Positions 33,068 to 46,384 of a stretch of 64,000 nucleotides of DNA are shown piece after piece. The stretch covers positions 3,926,346 through 3,990,345 of the forward strand of contig MU839828.1 of assembly GCA_030411725.1 (NCBI GenBank). The letters run 5' to 3'. Numbering within the stretch: the first letter of the stretch is position 1; each line of letters begins with the position of its first letter. Both the position numbers and the translations under genes were made by a program. This DNA comes from Echria macrotheca. Taxonomy: Eukaryota; Ascomycota; Sordariomycetes; Sordariales; Schizotheciaceae. Below the pieces are notes generated by a model, which was given only the letters and a program-made list of their open reading frames with translations, was not told the DNA's origin and ran no database searches.

Positions 33068-34152
33068 TTTGCGAAAGTTCAACCGGTCGGCTATCAAACC
33101 GATGTTCAGAATTCGAGAGCAAGATGAGAGATACGACGGGATTAAATAGTAAACTCGAACCCATCGCCTCTGGTCGGAGGATTGAGAGACAGCGAGGTGG
33201 CTTAGCATCTCAGTACGCGGATTTCGAGATGAAGTCGAGGTGGTCAAACGATCGATGTGACTGAGTCTGTGCCGCGCGTTGGCATATTTGCCGCAATCAG
33301 AGAAAACGGACACCGGATCGTTGGATCATCTCCACGAGATCACCTTGTAGCATTGGTTCCAGGCCAACATGCCTTCGGTCAAGCTCCAGCGGCGCGCATT
33401 ACCCTCATTATGTCTCGAACGCTGTTTTTGTCACGCATTTCCTGTTGATTGAAGGTTTTGCGGTTTTTCCGGTTTCTTCAAGCCTATTAGTTCCCGTGAT
33501 GGCGTAGCCGTGCCTGTCCTACCACGAAGCGCTATAGTGTGGCGTATGGCCTCTCTAATATAATCCCTCGCCGAATCATTAGGTCTCGGTTACTCTCAAT
33601 CCCCTTTCTCATTGGATGGCGGTTTACGATGCTTCTGAGGCAGCAAGCACACTTCCCACAGAGTGACCGGAAGCATCAAGCCTCGAACGCCGCTCCGGTT
33701 TGATATGGAGGCCGCCGAATCCCTCCGACACCTGCCTACGGATACAAATCAGTTTTTCGACGTCGCTGCGAACATTAGGTTGCTCCGCCACCAGCTATCA
33801 GCACGCCCAGCTAAGGTAAGGGAGTGTGACCAGAGCTCTCTGGTCCAGTTCAAGCACACGTACGCACCGAAATCAAGCATCGCACGGCAGCGTGATACCG
33901 TCGGCCAACAATGAGACGTTGACGCCTGAAGAACTCGACAGTAAGACGGCATTTCTCTGTATTGACCCCGTCGCGAGGTTTGGTTATTCAGAACCAATTA
34001 CTATTTAATGATAGTCCATGTAAACCCCCAAAATGCAATAAACTCCGTCTTGGTATCATGTCCCTCATTAGTTTAACCCACGGCTCGCTTCCTTGTAGAC
34101 CAATGCCCCCGGCCCCTGAACGCCATGTAAAATAGAACTGCATCACCCACCG
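33068..34152. other. Intergenic; may hold a 5' exon of the M13 gene
   Basis: The M13 frame remains open to 33313. No separate gene is seen. Confidence 0.5.
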
Positions 34153-35928
34153 TCATAACGGCCGCGGCGCATCTTCCCTCCTTCTCCGTCTCAGATATTC
34201 CTCGTGCTCGGTGTTGTGGTAGATCTCCTTTTCGACCTGACGCATGTCGATCTTGGCGACGGCCTCCTCGCCGTCGAAAATGCGCGCAACCTCCTCGAGT
34301 GTAGGGCCGCGTGTCTCCACGTAGAAAAACCAGACAAAGATGAGCTGCAGCGTGTCCCAGATGGCGTAGAAGAGCATAAAGTTCCAGTGGTTGGGAAGGT
34401 TCTCCCATGCGAGTTTGTTGGTTTGGCTGTGACAGTGTTAGCTACGTTCGTTGGAGAATGTGGCACCATCGAGAGGGGAGACATACTTGCCGAGTGCCAG
34501 CACAGCCTGCACGGTGATATTCATGATCATCATGCCCTTGGCACGCAGATGGAAAGGCAGTACCTCGAGCGCGTAGGCGACAAGCAAGCCCGAGAAGCCG
34601 ATGTCGTAAAAGATACCAAACAGCCAGATGAATCCGAACTGGATGTATCCCCACAGGATGCTCGTCTCGCCCGTCGTCTCGTACATGGCGCCCGACACGG
34701 TCCAGCACACCATCGAGATCACCATGCCGAAGGTTGAGACCAAGAACATGGGGCGGCGACCGAAGCGGTCGACGTGCAGGGCCGCCGTGATAGTGACAAT
34801 AAGGTCTAGAGCGATCTTGCCGGCCGACATGGCCAGCTTCTGTCTCTCCTGGTCGTCCTTGATACCGGCGCCCTTGTATACTACGTTCATGTAGTTGGAG
34901 AAGAGGGCATTGCCGCTGTACTGCGAGATGACGCCGAGGGAGATGACAATAGCAAGTCGCCAACGGTTGCCCCGTGTTCGCACAAAGTCAACGTACTTGG
35001 TCGATCTATCGGTCTCCTTCTGAATACGAATCGTTTCCTTGATCTCTCGATATTCGAACTGAACGGTCGCGTTATGAACGTCGCCGCCGGCATGCCACTT
35101 TGCCAAGGTTCGAAGCGCCTCCTCATGGCGGTCCTTGTTGATCAGATAACGTGGCGACTCGGGGACGAACCAGATGCCGCAGAACTGGACGAAAGCGGGG
35201 ACGACCTGAAGGAATGTTATGGACCGCCACGAGTAGTCGTTCATGATGCTGATGGTGCCGAGGGCCAAGCAAGAAACGATGAGAGCACCGGCGTTCCACA
35301 AGCAGTTATAGATGGCGGTCACAGGGCCGCGGTGTTGTGGGTGGCAGATCTCTGTCAGGAGTAGGGGGGAGGCCATTTGGGAGAGCGAGTTCCCGAAACC
35401 GAGAAGGAAGCGGCCACCCATATACACTAGGTATGAAAGTTAGTCTCTCCCCAAGAAGATGTTGCCCGGGCACGTACTCCCATATCCAGTGCAGAAGGCA
35501 GTCAGGAAACCACCAGCCATCATTATGGAGCAACCAGCGATGATGGCAGTCCTGCGACCAAAGTTGTCGGCGATGTAGGGCGTTATGAAGAAGGATATGA
35601 CTGAGCCGATGTTGAACATGTTGACGAGGATGGCTAGCTTGCTGTCTAGCACGGGATCCTCCAGGTCGGGATTCTCCTTGAGTTGTGGGAAGAAGAACCA
35701 ATTCCATGCCCTGATGTGCTGCGAGATGTTGACAAGCATGCCGTCGTAGCCAGTTGTGACCGACGCCAGCATAAGAATGCAGCAGAGGCCGTACAGCTTC
35801 CTAAGATGAGGCTCCCTCCTCCAATAGACTCTCTGGAAGCGTGGCACATCGCTGTCGTCGTACTCGAACTCCTCGGATGGAGAGTCTCTCGTCTCGATGC
35901 GAGTCATGGCGTCGTCTTTCCGTCCCAT
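34153..35928 (-). CDS. MFS sugar transporter, lactose-permease type
   Basis: Three exons (35928-35478, 35426-34487, 34426-34153), with introns of 51 and 60 nt, give 554 aa. Twelve-helix major facilitator of the sugar-porter family. Markers are 'GYDGMLVNI' in helix 1, 'DNFGRRTAI' after helix 2, 'GGRFLLGFGNSL', 'PESPRYLINK', the second-half 'DRFGRRPMF' and the C-terminal 'VETRGPTLEEVARIFDG'. The N terminus is acidic and cytosolic. The pattern is that of fungal lactose/disaccharide permeases, which import sugar with protons at the plasma membrane; exact substrate unknown. It faces away from a 7.6-kb gene-free stretch, beyond which lies a maltose-type permease. Confidence 0.94.
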
Positions 35929-38900
35929 CTCGGGGGTGGATATCGACCACGTGGTCGATGATGGCTCGGGTCGATCTCGAATGCGTCGCACAAAGAAGAG
36001 TTGACGAAGAGGAGGCACAATACGAAGACCGCAATAGCAGAAAGGGGCCGTATATGATATCGGAAGGATTAACAGAGTGTGGGAGGACACCCTTCTGCTC
36101 CAGGCATCGTCCATCCTCCCATTCCTGGATCAAGAGACGGCACCCCGGCCACCTGAGCTGCTCCCGGTATAGTCTGCACGTCTTCGTGCCAGAAGAGGCA
36201 GGGGTCGGGCCCAAGATGGAGGGTGGTCTGCAACTGCTACTGGGCTGGTCCGGGGACTCTTGGCGGGTTCACGGGGTGAGCCGACCGTGGTACCGACGGG
36301 GGCGGAACGACCATCCTCAAGCATCCAGACTCAATGCGTCGAGGGAGCTTGACTGATTTCGTGTCCGAATTCCGTCTGGGGATAGTGGGACGCTTGGCAT
36401 GCGGCCCAAACGGCGAAGGCGGACGTAACTCGCCGAGAGGCGACCCTCGAGGCCATTCGCAACAAACCCAGTGACAAGTCGGGGTTCTGGAGTTAATCTA
36501 CATATAGTGTCTGGCAGCCCTCTTCCAGGTTTGCAAAGCCCGCTACCACCCGCGGGACTCGAGCACTACCGTGCGTCCGGCTGGTAGTCGCGGGGTCGGC
36601 TTGCCTCAGAGGGTTTTACGGCCGAGGTAGTCCGTAGTCCTGACAAGAGCAACCCCGCTACCCCGGATCCCATAATAGAAACATCCATGGGTTGAATTCT
36701 GGTGTTTTGCAAACTGGGGCCGTTCCTACATGGTGAGCTGGAAAGCCGGAAGCGATCTTTGGCGAGATGTGTCAATGCTGGGGAACCTGGACTGCGAGTC
36801 CACTGATGAAACGATGCCTGACATGTGCTCCGCAACCATCACCAGCGGCCAGCATGGCAGCGGTCTTTCTCCACAGCGCTAGTGCAGGCAGGCTCATCAG
36901 GGTCAATTACTCCGTCTGCGTAGTAGAGGGCAGATTCGGCGCCCGTGCGCGACTTGTTGCTGCGGAGCGACCGCTGTGAGGGTTGGTGCGCTGGAAAAGG
37001 CCCGGACGGTAAAATGGAAAAATGCAATTGCATCGGGGACCCAATCAAGAGCCGTGTTGGTGTGGGCGATGGCGAGACTGGTACTTTTGTGTGGCCATTG
37101 GAGCGGCTGCCCATAACGAAGGCAGTTGGAAAGACAGCTGTTGGTCGGTAGTGTTGCGGCGTGCCTGCGGCGTTGTTCATGGGCAGGTCAGCAAGCTGAA
37201 GATAACGCAGTCTGCAGATGATGTCGAGATTTCCGAGCGCGACGGCGGTGGTCGTGCAACGTGCATCGCGGTACACTGCATTCCCGCGGCGGATGAGGCA
37301 GCTTCGTGCAGGCACAAGATGGAAGGAGAAGTGTCATCGCAGCCAAATCAAGGCGGGGGTGGGCGTCTTGTTGGGTGGTGGTTGGTGGACAGCAGTTTCG
37401 AGATGGAGCCTCGACGAGAGAAGAGGGCCGTGCGGATTGCGGGCGGAGTTGCTTCTTCCCGCCAGACTGCGGGGAGAAATCGGCGCCGAGAAGAGCCTAG
37501 AAAACGCCTCGATGGCCAAGTCGGTTGGTTGCCCGATCGCAACGCCTCCCGAACGCCACACCGCATTTTGGGCGGCCCGGTTCTGTGCCGCTCGTCGTGG
37601 CGCTGTCCACCCCCCCCCCCTCGATCCATTCGGCCGCTCCTTCCTCAACAAGGTCAACACAACGTGTTCGGATTCCGGGTCTGGTCACGAGCACTATTTA
37701 CGCCTCTCTGATTTGATGACCACATTGCTCTGGCACTAGCGGATGCGCTCTGCTGAGTGGCCAGAATCAGAAATGAAAAGGATCGCAGACCACAGGCCCA
37801 AGGAATCAAGGTCAGGGAGCCCTGCTAGAGATCTGACCCCTGCTCCGAGCCCCACGTGGGAAACCGGCCCGTCAAACCAGCCCTCACGTGCCAGGGATGG
37901 TCCCAGCGTGATGGCCGCAGGGATCCGCACGCGAAGGCTGGGGAAGGTCGAACCTGCCTGCAAGCAAGCTGCAAAACCCACTGACCAAACTGGATGCTAC
38001 ACTAATAAAAGCGCCAAAAAGTACGGAGTACATAATACGTGTAGTTCATCATTCAATTCTACTCTACATTTTCCATTTACCCCGCCCACTCCGTCGTCTA
38101 TACCTCTCTCTGCATAATGCTTTCCTTGGCCAGCACGATGTGGACCCCTGAACGGCGAACTTGTGCGTCAGTGCTCACCATCCCGTCTCGGGCTGTGACA
38201 TGGCCGCGGGTCGCCGCATGACAACACGGTTCGACCGCAGTCCTGGAACACAAATGACGTTGGAGACAGCCATCTGTCTTTTCTGCTGATGAATCGAGCC
38301 CTATGCGTTATCTGCACACGGGTGCTAAGAATTTTATTTGCATTCTTCAGGGTTAGACTTGTTGGCGACAGAACGGGTGTGGGTAAACATTGTTCCCACA
38401 GGTGCCCTCCGGCAACGTCCATGAAATTCAAGGACGTTTCGAGGGCGGAGGTCACCGGATACAACAGAAGTGGTCTGGGCCGCCAAGTCAGCGGGGGCCA
38501 CTATGAGAGACGTGATGTTACTCGGAATAGAATCTCAAAGTGGTCCGCCCATGGGAATTGTGCCCTTTTCTAACAATTCCCACTTTCGGTACTTTTCTCC
38601 AGATTGATCGCTATGATATCCCCGACTGTATTCCTTGCCCAGCAGTGAAGGAGGTTTCGCCGATGTCCGACGTCAGCGTGTGCTGCGAAATTTGTGCTTG
38701 CGGAAAGTGATCCCGGGTTTCCGTCAGCTCACATACGGGACAGTCAATAGTCCTGTTGTCCGGACCCGAGCGTCAGCTGTCGCCGTCTTGGCCGTGCGCC
38801 CAGCCTCGTTCGTAACCTTTATACGCGCTGCATGGCTGTTGATCCGTGCCCTTGTTGATCACCGCGTATTATGGGCAACAGAGGTTGGCAAAATCTGCAA

Positions 38901-41900
38901 TGTGCGGTCAGAACATCGAGGTATCGAGCATACACCTCACCCAGGGTAGACATTCAGTGAAGAATGCTGCATCCTCCCGTATCGGGAGGCGACGGTGGGC
39001 AACTTTCCGGATGATTCTCTATCGTGAGCGCCTTACGGCTACTAAGACTTACAATGCTTGAGGTCATGTATGAAAGTCATGGAGAAGTTAAGTGATGGCA
39101 ATATCCGGCTTGGGTTGCTCAACTTGTTGACGTGACTAGGGTACTCTGAGTTGATAGTGAGTCCTAGTGAAAAAGAAACCGCTCACAGACCTGGCTCTTG
39201 CGTGGGAAGCCTGGCCGCTATGCTGTTGAAAGTGGTGTCTAAGAATACTTCACATGTCCCATCACGATTCTGAGTGTGCATCAGTCGTCGTCGCTTGAGA
39301 GTCAAGAGCGGGAAAGGGCGGCAGACTTGTCGGACTGTGGTGGAGTCGGAACGTCAATGGCTCGAGAGTAGCGCGGTTAGTGAACCAGAGGCTATCGTGA
39401 TGGATGAGATTGCAGATACTACCTGTCAACCGACTGGACTTGATTGGAGCCTTGTCCAACAGGTTGCAGCCACAGTCGGGGACAGTCCTGCGGCGCAAAA
39501 CAATATTCGAGTTGACGCGACACTGCCCCATGAGGTTATCACACTGCTCATCAGATGAACACAAGAATGCGGGAGGCTCAATGCAAATGAAGAACTCTGT
39601 CTTCTGGACGCAATCGTAGCTACTCTTCGCAACAGCGAACAAGTGTGGTCTTGGCATTCAGGGGTAAAGTAAACGAAAGGGCGAAAGGGGCAACGTAAGT
39701 CTTCAACGGCTGACGCTCAGGATGCTTGTCCTTGGTGCCCCCAATGCGTTCTTGGTGACCAAAGCGACGTCGTAAGTACCTGAGATATGTTAGCGGTTGT
39801 TGTGGTCCCGACCCGGAGCTTCTCATGGTACGAGTACCTGCCTAGTTGGCTCACCCATAACCAGATATTGTTTGCCTCAGTGTTGAACCGGATTGCCTTG
39901 GAGCGCCTCACACGCCCTGGGGGTCTTGCGCATCGGACATAACCATACGATAGCCGCTCCAAATGTTAAGGACTAATCAGAAACCGGCAACTGGTGCGTG
40001 CGCCACTCTGGCTGTCCTGCTTGGGACTGTCTACGGGATATTCTTTGAGTTGGCACTTGTACGTATAAATCGTGGGGATCAAATTTTCTTCTGCTCGCCT
40101 CTTGTCTGAGGGTATGTGTTTACTCCCACGGTCTTTGTATGTCGAATGCGACTGCCGGTCTCAGATCGAACGAGAGTTCGTAAACTGTTCAACTGACACG
40201 ATAACGAGTTATATGGAATGACGAGCATGGTATGTTAAACACTTACTAGCCGGCAAAATGCTCGCCAGCTCTCTGAGGAGTTTTCAGATCATTGTTTGAC
40301 TTGAAGGTTTGCCTGTCCAAACAAGCCCGGCAACAGAATGGCGCGACTCCAGTCACTCTGCTCAAATTCCTCTGCGACGCGTACCAACGGACTTTGCCCA
40401 CAAATCTTCAGGTGTGTACAGCGCACGCAGATATAATCTGCCGAGGGCGGCTCGCCAGAGAATTTACCGTCTCGCACTGTCCCTTGGCCGAGTGTATACA
40501 TAGCCAGAGCTGGTTGGAAAACGTGATCTACGGTAAGTCTGAGCCAAGCTTCTGACGGCGGTCGCTTTCAACTGAACAATGAGGAGTGAGCTTGACTTCC
40601 AGCCTGCCTACGAAAGAGGCCCGTCACCCCTTCTGCTTGTGGGACCTGCTAATACCCGATGTTTACATGTAGGTCGTAACTCACCGCGATATCGCGATCT
40701 CGCGCCTCCAGTCAGCAAACAGCAAAGGGAACCAGAAGGATATCGACCCGAGGACCCCGAGCGAACACTGATAAATCGATGAGATAAACACGCCCATGGA
40801 GGTTACCTGCTCTCTCCACCGCCCCCTGCCCACTTGGATATCCCCAGCTTGTAAGCATTCATCCAGCTGACCGGTTGACGATATCTAGGTAGGGAAGGCG
40901 GATGAACGGCACGGACCTAGTTTTGATACTTCGGACGTGAGACCTACGGGAAAAAGGTAGTAGCACTATGTCTCTACCATAACGAAATTCACCTCACAGG
41001 ATGGCCCTGAGGTGGTCCCTGAACCTAGGTAAGGAATCAGTATCGCCGCCCCAATATGTGGCCGATTTATCGGTAGGGGAAGTGGTAATGTGGGTCAGTA
41101 AGGTACGTATTCAACATCAAAGTCAACCCGCGAGGTGCCGCGCGGAAAGGGAGATCGTAATGGTATGAAACATTGGGACCTGGATCCAGTTTTGGATCGT
41201 CGGAGAATACAGCTATGCTAGCATGGCCGAGAACTATGGGAAGACAACTATAGATTGCATTCGACCAAGGCCAATGGGAGACCTGGACTTGAAACTGGGC
41301 CGATGACGGGCTTACAGGATTCAGGAAGGCAGTCTGACGGCCCAGTGTCCGCGGATTTCATTGGCTTCCGGCACAAGAGTGAAGTTGGTGCAATATTTCT
41401 AGAACATGTATTTCATTTTGCAAAAGTGCATGTGTACGGCCTAACACGAATGGAAAATGCCATGCAAGTTCGGATACAATGTCGGTCCGATAGGTGACTA
41501 GAGCCCTACGATGCGAGTCACAGTATTTTGGTGGAGCAAGCAGAACGACCCTGTCCAGATCCCTCCCGTGAGGGGCCCGGCTAGCCACGAGATGTGCTTC
41601 CTTGCTGCGGGAGCTTGACTTGCGGGGTCTCGTGGCCGTGTGCACGTTCGGCCGGTAATAACGCCAACTCCCGACCCCATGGGATCGGCTCGACATAATG
41701 ATACCCCGCTGGAGGGGCGCTGTCGTCAAGATGGCCGTACTTGGAAGAGTTCCTTGTTCGGACAACCCACGCCACGGCTACCCGACTCAGTGTCACCGTC
41801 GATCTCCAGGTTGTCGGGAATCTGATGGACACCTACGCAATGCCATCTGACGTCTTGTCACCCAGCAATAGGTACCTTTGGGTCCGGATAGACGGCATCT

Positions 41901-43510
41901 TGCACCCCTCCGACCGGATTACTGGTATCGTTTCTCCTTGAGTAAGCTTCTGTGTCCGGGCTAAATCGATGCGCAGTGGTCCAGTTTATCTCATTCCTCT
42001 CCCTCGTGCTCTCTACGATGTAGGTACCCCCACAAGGCCCCTGCCTGGGAGGTCTATGCCCGTACCTGGTTCCTGCTTCGGACGCGCAAACAAGCTTTAC
42101 TTACCAAGTTATTGTTTTTACTACCCATCTGGGAGATTCTATCGCGCAGAAAGTGCCATTTCATTTCCTCGGAGCCTCGTGGACTCACAAGAAGCAATCT
42201 TCGAGCAACAAAGACGCAGTGCCGTCGAATATGCCGTTAATAAGGTAGGTACATATATGCAGTTTTGTTGTCCCGCAAGTCTGGCCCTTGGCGGCCCGCT
42301 GCACCATGATAATCGACATGCCTGACCGGCTGGCCACGACATCTGGGCCACGATAGATTATCCCGGACCCTTGGTACGTGGATTTTGTGTTGCTTTTCCC
42401 GTCTTTTATCACTCGAAGCAATTAGCAGCTTCCTTGCTAACGAGATGACAAGAATGGCCGTTTGTTTCAGCCGACTTTGTTTAAGGCACCGACCAGCTAT
42501 ATTCATTTACAAATGAGATTAGAACGATGCCGGGGAGTTTTCCCTTATCGCTTTGGTGGCAATCATTAATGCCGGTATTATTCTCAACCCGGGACATGGC
42601 AAGAGTGGTCCCAATAATAAGTAGGCGCGTGCTTTCAGGTCAGATTTTTGTGTTTCCCCTCACCAGCTCGGATTCTTACCCCAAAGGATGGTCATCAAGA
42701 TGGTCACAATAGCCGTGCTTATCTGGTCGATCCCACCTCGTTTCCGTGTGACGTTGGGCCGTCCGGAACAACTATTTCGCTGTCATCTCACCGTGGTTGG
42801 TGGGCTCGGTGGCGACAACCCCGCAGAGCCGTGGCAACACGGTGCCATTAAGGTTGTTCCGGGATGGGCTGCAGGGGATTAATTGGCGGAAATATATGGT
42901 TCTTGTTGGTAGTAATTCTCCTAACGCGCCCATGGGGCTCCTCCAGCCATGGGAGTGGTGCGTCGTCCTCCACCCTTCTCCGTTTTCTCCTCCACCTTCC
43001 TCCACCTTTCAACCCCGGTCAGCACGCCCGGACGCGTCTAAGCCGGAGAGAAAGGCCGGGTGGGCCGTGGGTCGCGGCAGCGGGGTAAGTCCAGGGCCAG
43101 TGGATTTCTCCAACGGCTTATAGCCGGCCGATGTCTAGACCCGAGGTGCAACGGGCGGGCTGGCGGGTAGCATTCGAGGCCACAATTGCCTAAACAGTGC
43201 GGGTGCCGTTGCAGGGTGGGTATAGCCGCGCCTCTCAGCATCTCAGGATCGCAGTCGGCCCGGGTTCGCTGCACCGGCCGGGGTGCGAAAGGACGGGAAT
43301 AATCTGTTCACACTGAGAATTAGGCAAGTTGCACACTGCTGGGTCTGGTAGCACGATGCAGATTCCAAGGTTTTTAAGAAGAACGGTTGCACAGGCAAGG
43401 TCCCACCCAGCGGTCTTCTCGCTGCCTCTTGGTTCCTTCGTCCGTCTCCTTCTCTGCTACCAGCAGCAACCGCTTCTCCAACCTTCTCCAACGGGCTTAC
43501 CTGCGGCATC
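35929..43510. other. 7.6-kb stretch without a supportable gene
   Basis: Divergent promoters of two sugar transporters lie at its ends. The longest frames (for example 37022-37711, plus) are compositional and lack family resemblance. One Cys-rich minus-strand frame (39262-39657) is discussed as a finding. A homopolymeric C tract lies at 37610-37620. No transposon domain, tRNA or long repeat was recognised. Confidence 0.5.
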
Positions 43511-45201
43511 ATGAGCAACCCGGCGGACTCCAAGTCGCCCGGCGGCGGCGGCGATGTCGCCGAGGTCGAGAAGGCCACCACCAACATCGACCACAGCGCC
43601 GACCTCGACGAGAAGGCCAAGCTGTCGGCGTACAAAGCCGATGCCATCGAGGCCGAGAACTCGGAGCTCAACATGGGCGTGTGGGAGGCCGTCAAGCTGT
43701 ATCCCATGGCCACCTTCTGGGCCTTTGTCATGTCGACCACCATCATCATGGAGTCGTACTGCGTCTTCCTCATGGGCGCCTTCGTCGCCATGGACGTTTT
43801 CAAGCGTGACTTCGGCGTCCCAGACCCAAAAGACCCATCCCAATACGCCATCGAAGCATCCTGGCAATCGGCCCTCCAGGCCAGTGGCCCCCTGGGTGCC
43901 TTGATTGGTGTGTGTATCGCCGGACCCATCACCAGCCGGATTGGATACCGCTGGGCTACCATCTCTGGACTCATGTGCCTCAACGGCTTCATTTTCGTCT
44001 TCTACTTCGCCCCGAGCATGGCCGTCATGTTTGTCAGCCAGCTTCTCGAGGGCATCCCGTGGGGCATCTTCATCGCCAACGCCCCGGCCTACTGCAGCGA
44101 GATCGTGCCCATCAAGCTCCGCGCCCCCGCCACCCAGATGCTGCAGATGTTCTGGGCTATCGGATCCATCATCGTCGGCGGTGTATGCTATGTCTACCAG
44201 GATAAGAACGACCCGAGCGCGTACCGCATCCCCATCGCGCTGCAGTGGATGTTCCCCACCCCGCTCGCCATCCTGCTCTTCCTGGCCCCCGAGTCGCCAT
44301 GGTGGCTCGTCCGAAAAGGCCGTCTCGAGGAGGCTGCCAAGTCCGTCCGCCGCCTGGGCCGTGCATCCGTCCTGACCAACCTCGACGAGTCGGTGGCCAT
44401 GATGCGCCGCACCATCGATCTCGAAAAGTCCGACAAGGAGCCCAGCCTTATCGAGTTGTTCAAGGGTACCGACCTGTACCGCACGCTCATCGTCTGCGGT
44501 GTGTACGCGGCCCAGAATCTCACAGGCAACCTCATCGCCAACCAGGCCGTCTACTTCTTCCGCCAGGCCGGCATGGACTCCACCACGGCCTTCGCCCTCG
44601 GCTTGATCACGTCTGCGCTGCAGACCATCTTCGTCATGCTCTCGTGGATTCTCACCACCTACCTGGGCCGACGAACCATCTACGTCTGGGGCTCGCTCAT
44701 CAACGTCTGCTTCCTCGTCGCCCTCGGCATCGCCGGTTCCGTCGGCAAATCCAACGCCGCTTCGCTTGCCCAAGCCTCTCTGGGTCTGATCGTCTCGGTC
44801 GGCTTCACCCTCGGCCCGGCGCCGGCCTCGTGGGTCATTATCGGTGAGACGTCGGCTATTCGTCTCCGGCCCCTGACCACTGGTATCGGCCGTGCGGCGT
44901 ACTATATCGTCAACATTCCTTGCATCTTCCTTGCTACTTATATGCTCAACCCTACGGTACGTTGTTCCTCTGCTTCCCGCCGTATGAAAGTTTACTAATA
45001 CTCCATGACCAGGGTGTCGACCTGGGTGGCAGGTGCGGCTATGTCTGGGGTGCTACCGGCTTTGTCTGCTTCGTCGTTGCCTGGATCTGGCTGCCTGAAA
45101 TGAAGGGGCGATCGTATCGTGAGATCGATATTCTGTTCAAGCGAAAGGTGCAAGCTCGCAAGTGGACGAAGACGCCCGTCGACATCAACGACGATGCGTA
45201 G
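43511..45201 (+). CDS. Maltose/alpha-glucoside permease-type MFS transporter
   Basis: Two exons (43511-44956, 45013-45201), with a 56-nt intron (TTACTAATAC branch), give 544 aa. The acidic N-terminal tail is followed by twelve helices. Diagnostic segments are 'WAFVMSTTIIMESYC', 'GVCIAGPITSRIGYRWAT', 'LLEGIPWGIFIANAPAYCSE', 'PESPWWLVRKGRLEEA', 'GVYAAQNLTGNLIANQAVYFF' and the terminal 'PEMKGRSYREIDILFKRKV'. All fit the MAL/AGT alpha-glucoside:H+ symporters. It imports maltose-like sugars at the plasma membrane. The neighbouring lactose-type permease and a distal cellulase suggest a carbon-acquisition theme, but they are not contiguous. Codon use is strongly C/G-ending, which leaves a long antisense open frame (43457-44773) that is an artefact. 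Confidence 0.95.
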
Positions 45202-45875
45202 AGGGTATTACTTCGACCGTGTTTGTCGTCGGGGTTTACTTTCCTGGCATTTGATTCCCGCGGAGGATGCGATGCGAGCACTGTCGTGCATCGTTGGCAC
45301 GTAGCTTGTATTCAGGCAGATAGTTGGAGGATAAACACCGGCCTCAACTACTCGCAGATCAAGACAGGTGAAGAGAGACATGTATCCGCTTCGGGTACGG
45401 CTGTTAATATTCATCCTTAATGTCTTTTTATTTTCATGTTACGACGGCATTTTTGCGTCCTGTATGCTATTGTCAGTGAAGTGATCACTTTCTGGTCAAG
45501 TTGCTGTGACCCATGCGTTGTAATCTCCGAAGCGCCGCTGCTGGAGGATGGAGGATTCAACTAATTTCCTCTCCTCTTCGACTCATGTTTGCTGACAAAG
45601 CAACCCATCCTTCAGGATTCAAGACCAAGGCAGCACCAACGGATTGAATCCTGCCACCTCATCAACATCTTGACCTGCAAATGTCACCACTGTTCAGGAG
45701 GGGTTTCTAGCATTTGAATAAGAAACTACCTCGGTACCCACCTATCCTGAGAATTCCTTTTCGTCTCTCCACTTCGGGAAGTTCGGGTTACCTGGAACCT
45801 GAATCGGGTAGCCCTGCCCACACCACGTTGAAGCATCGAAGCCGTCAAACCCGAACCCGATTGCACAATAACAGT
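45202..45875. other. Intergenic, no gene seen
   Basis: 3' flank of the permease and promoter of the small membrane protein. Confidence 0.5.
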
Positions 45876-46208
45876 ATGCTACACAGAGTCCCGACATACG
45901 CCTTGGTGGCTCTCACCTACCTCGGTGCCTTCAGCCGTCTCACCCACGGCCGCTACACCCCGCGGTTTTACCAGTACCAACTTGAGCGAGCGCCGGATGA
46001 CTCTTCAACACAACTCGTGCCAGTGATGGACATCACTCTGGGGACGCTTCTTCTGTTCGACAGGACGCGCATTGCCGCGGCTGCTTTGTGTGCTTTCTTC
46101 CAGCTGGTTGGATTTGTGTTGCAGCTCAGAAAGGGGGGGCAGGCGTGGACTGACGCTGGGGGGGTAGCGCTTGCTATTGTGGTCTGTCTCTCAAACCACC
46201 TCAAGTAG
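45876..46208 (+). CDS. Small integral membrane protein, 110 aa
   Basis: Intronless, from ATG 45876. Three to four hydrophobic segments are seen: 'YALVALTYLGAF', 'MDITLGTLLLF', 'RIAAAALCAFFQLVGFVLQL' and 'AGGVALAIVVCLS'. Small proteins of this size and pattern (with the acidic 'MDITLGTLLLFDRTR' and 'QAWTDAGGVALA') occur widely in ascomycetes. Their function is unknown. The upstream frame is open but lacks an ATG. Confidence 0.72.
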   Translation: MLHRVPTYALVALTYLGAFSRLTHGRYTPRFYQYQLERAPDDSSTQLVPVMDITLGTLLLFDRTRIAAAALCAFFQLVGFVLQLRKGGQAWTDAGGVALAIVVCLSNHLK

Positions 46209-46384
46209 AGTAATCGGCAGTTGGCAGTAACGTGATGGACTACAGTGGTTGACCTGAGGTTATGGGAGTGGACAGAGTTCTGCAAATAAGGCTGTAATGA
46301 TTAAGGGGATAGGTATCTAGATGGATATCTTTGAAGCAAATGAGAAGCATCGTCCACCGTCGCATACCAGCGGCAGAATTCTAC

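Noticed and set aside
37022..37711. 229-codon plus-strand frame in the gene-free stretch
   Set aside because: It spans a C homopolymer, is open in several frames at once and has no recognisable motif or splice support.
38020..38034. TACGGAGTA motif (also near 51810 and 55488)
   Set aside because: It is a word that recurs in fungal intergenic DNA. Positions show no consistent relation to starts here.
43457..44773. 438-codon open frame antisense to the maltose permease gene
   Set aside because: It is the mirror of strong third-position C/G use in the real gene. Its translation is Gly/Asp/Glu/His-rich with no family resemblance.
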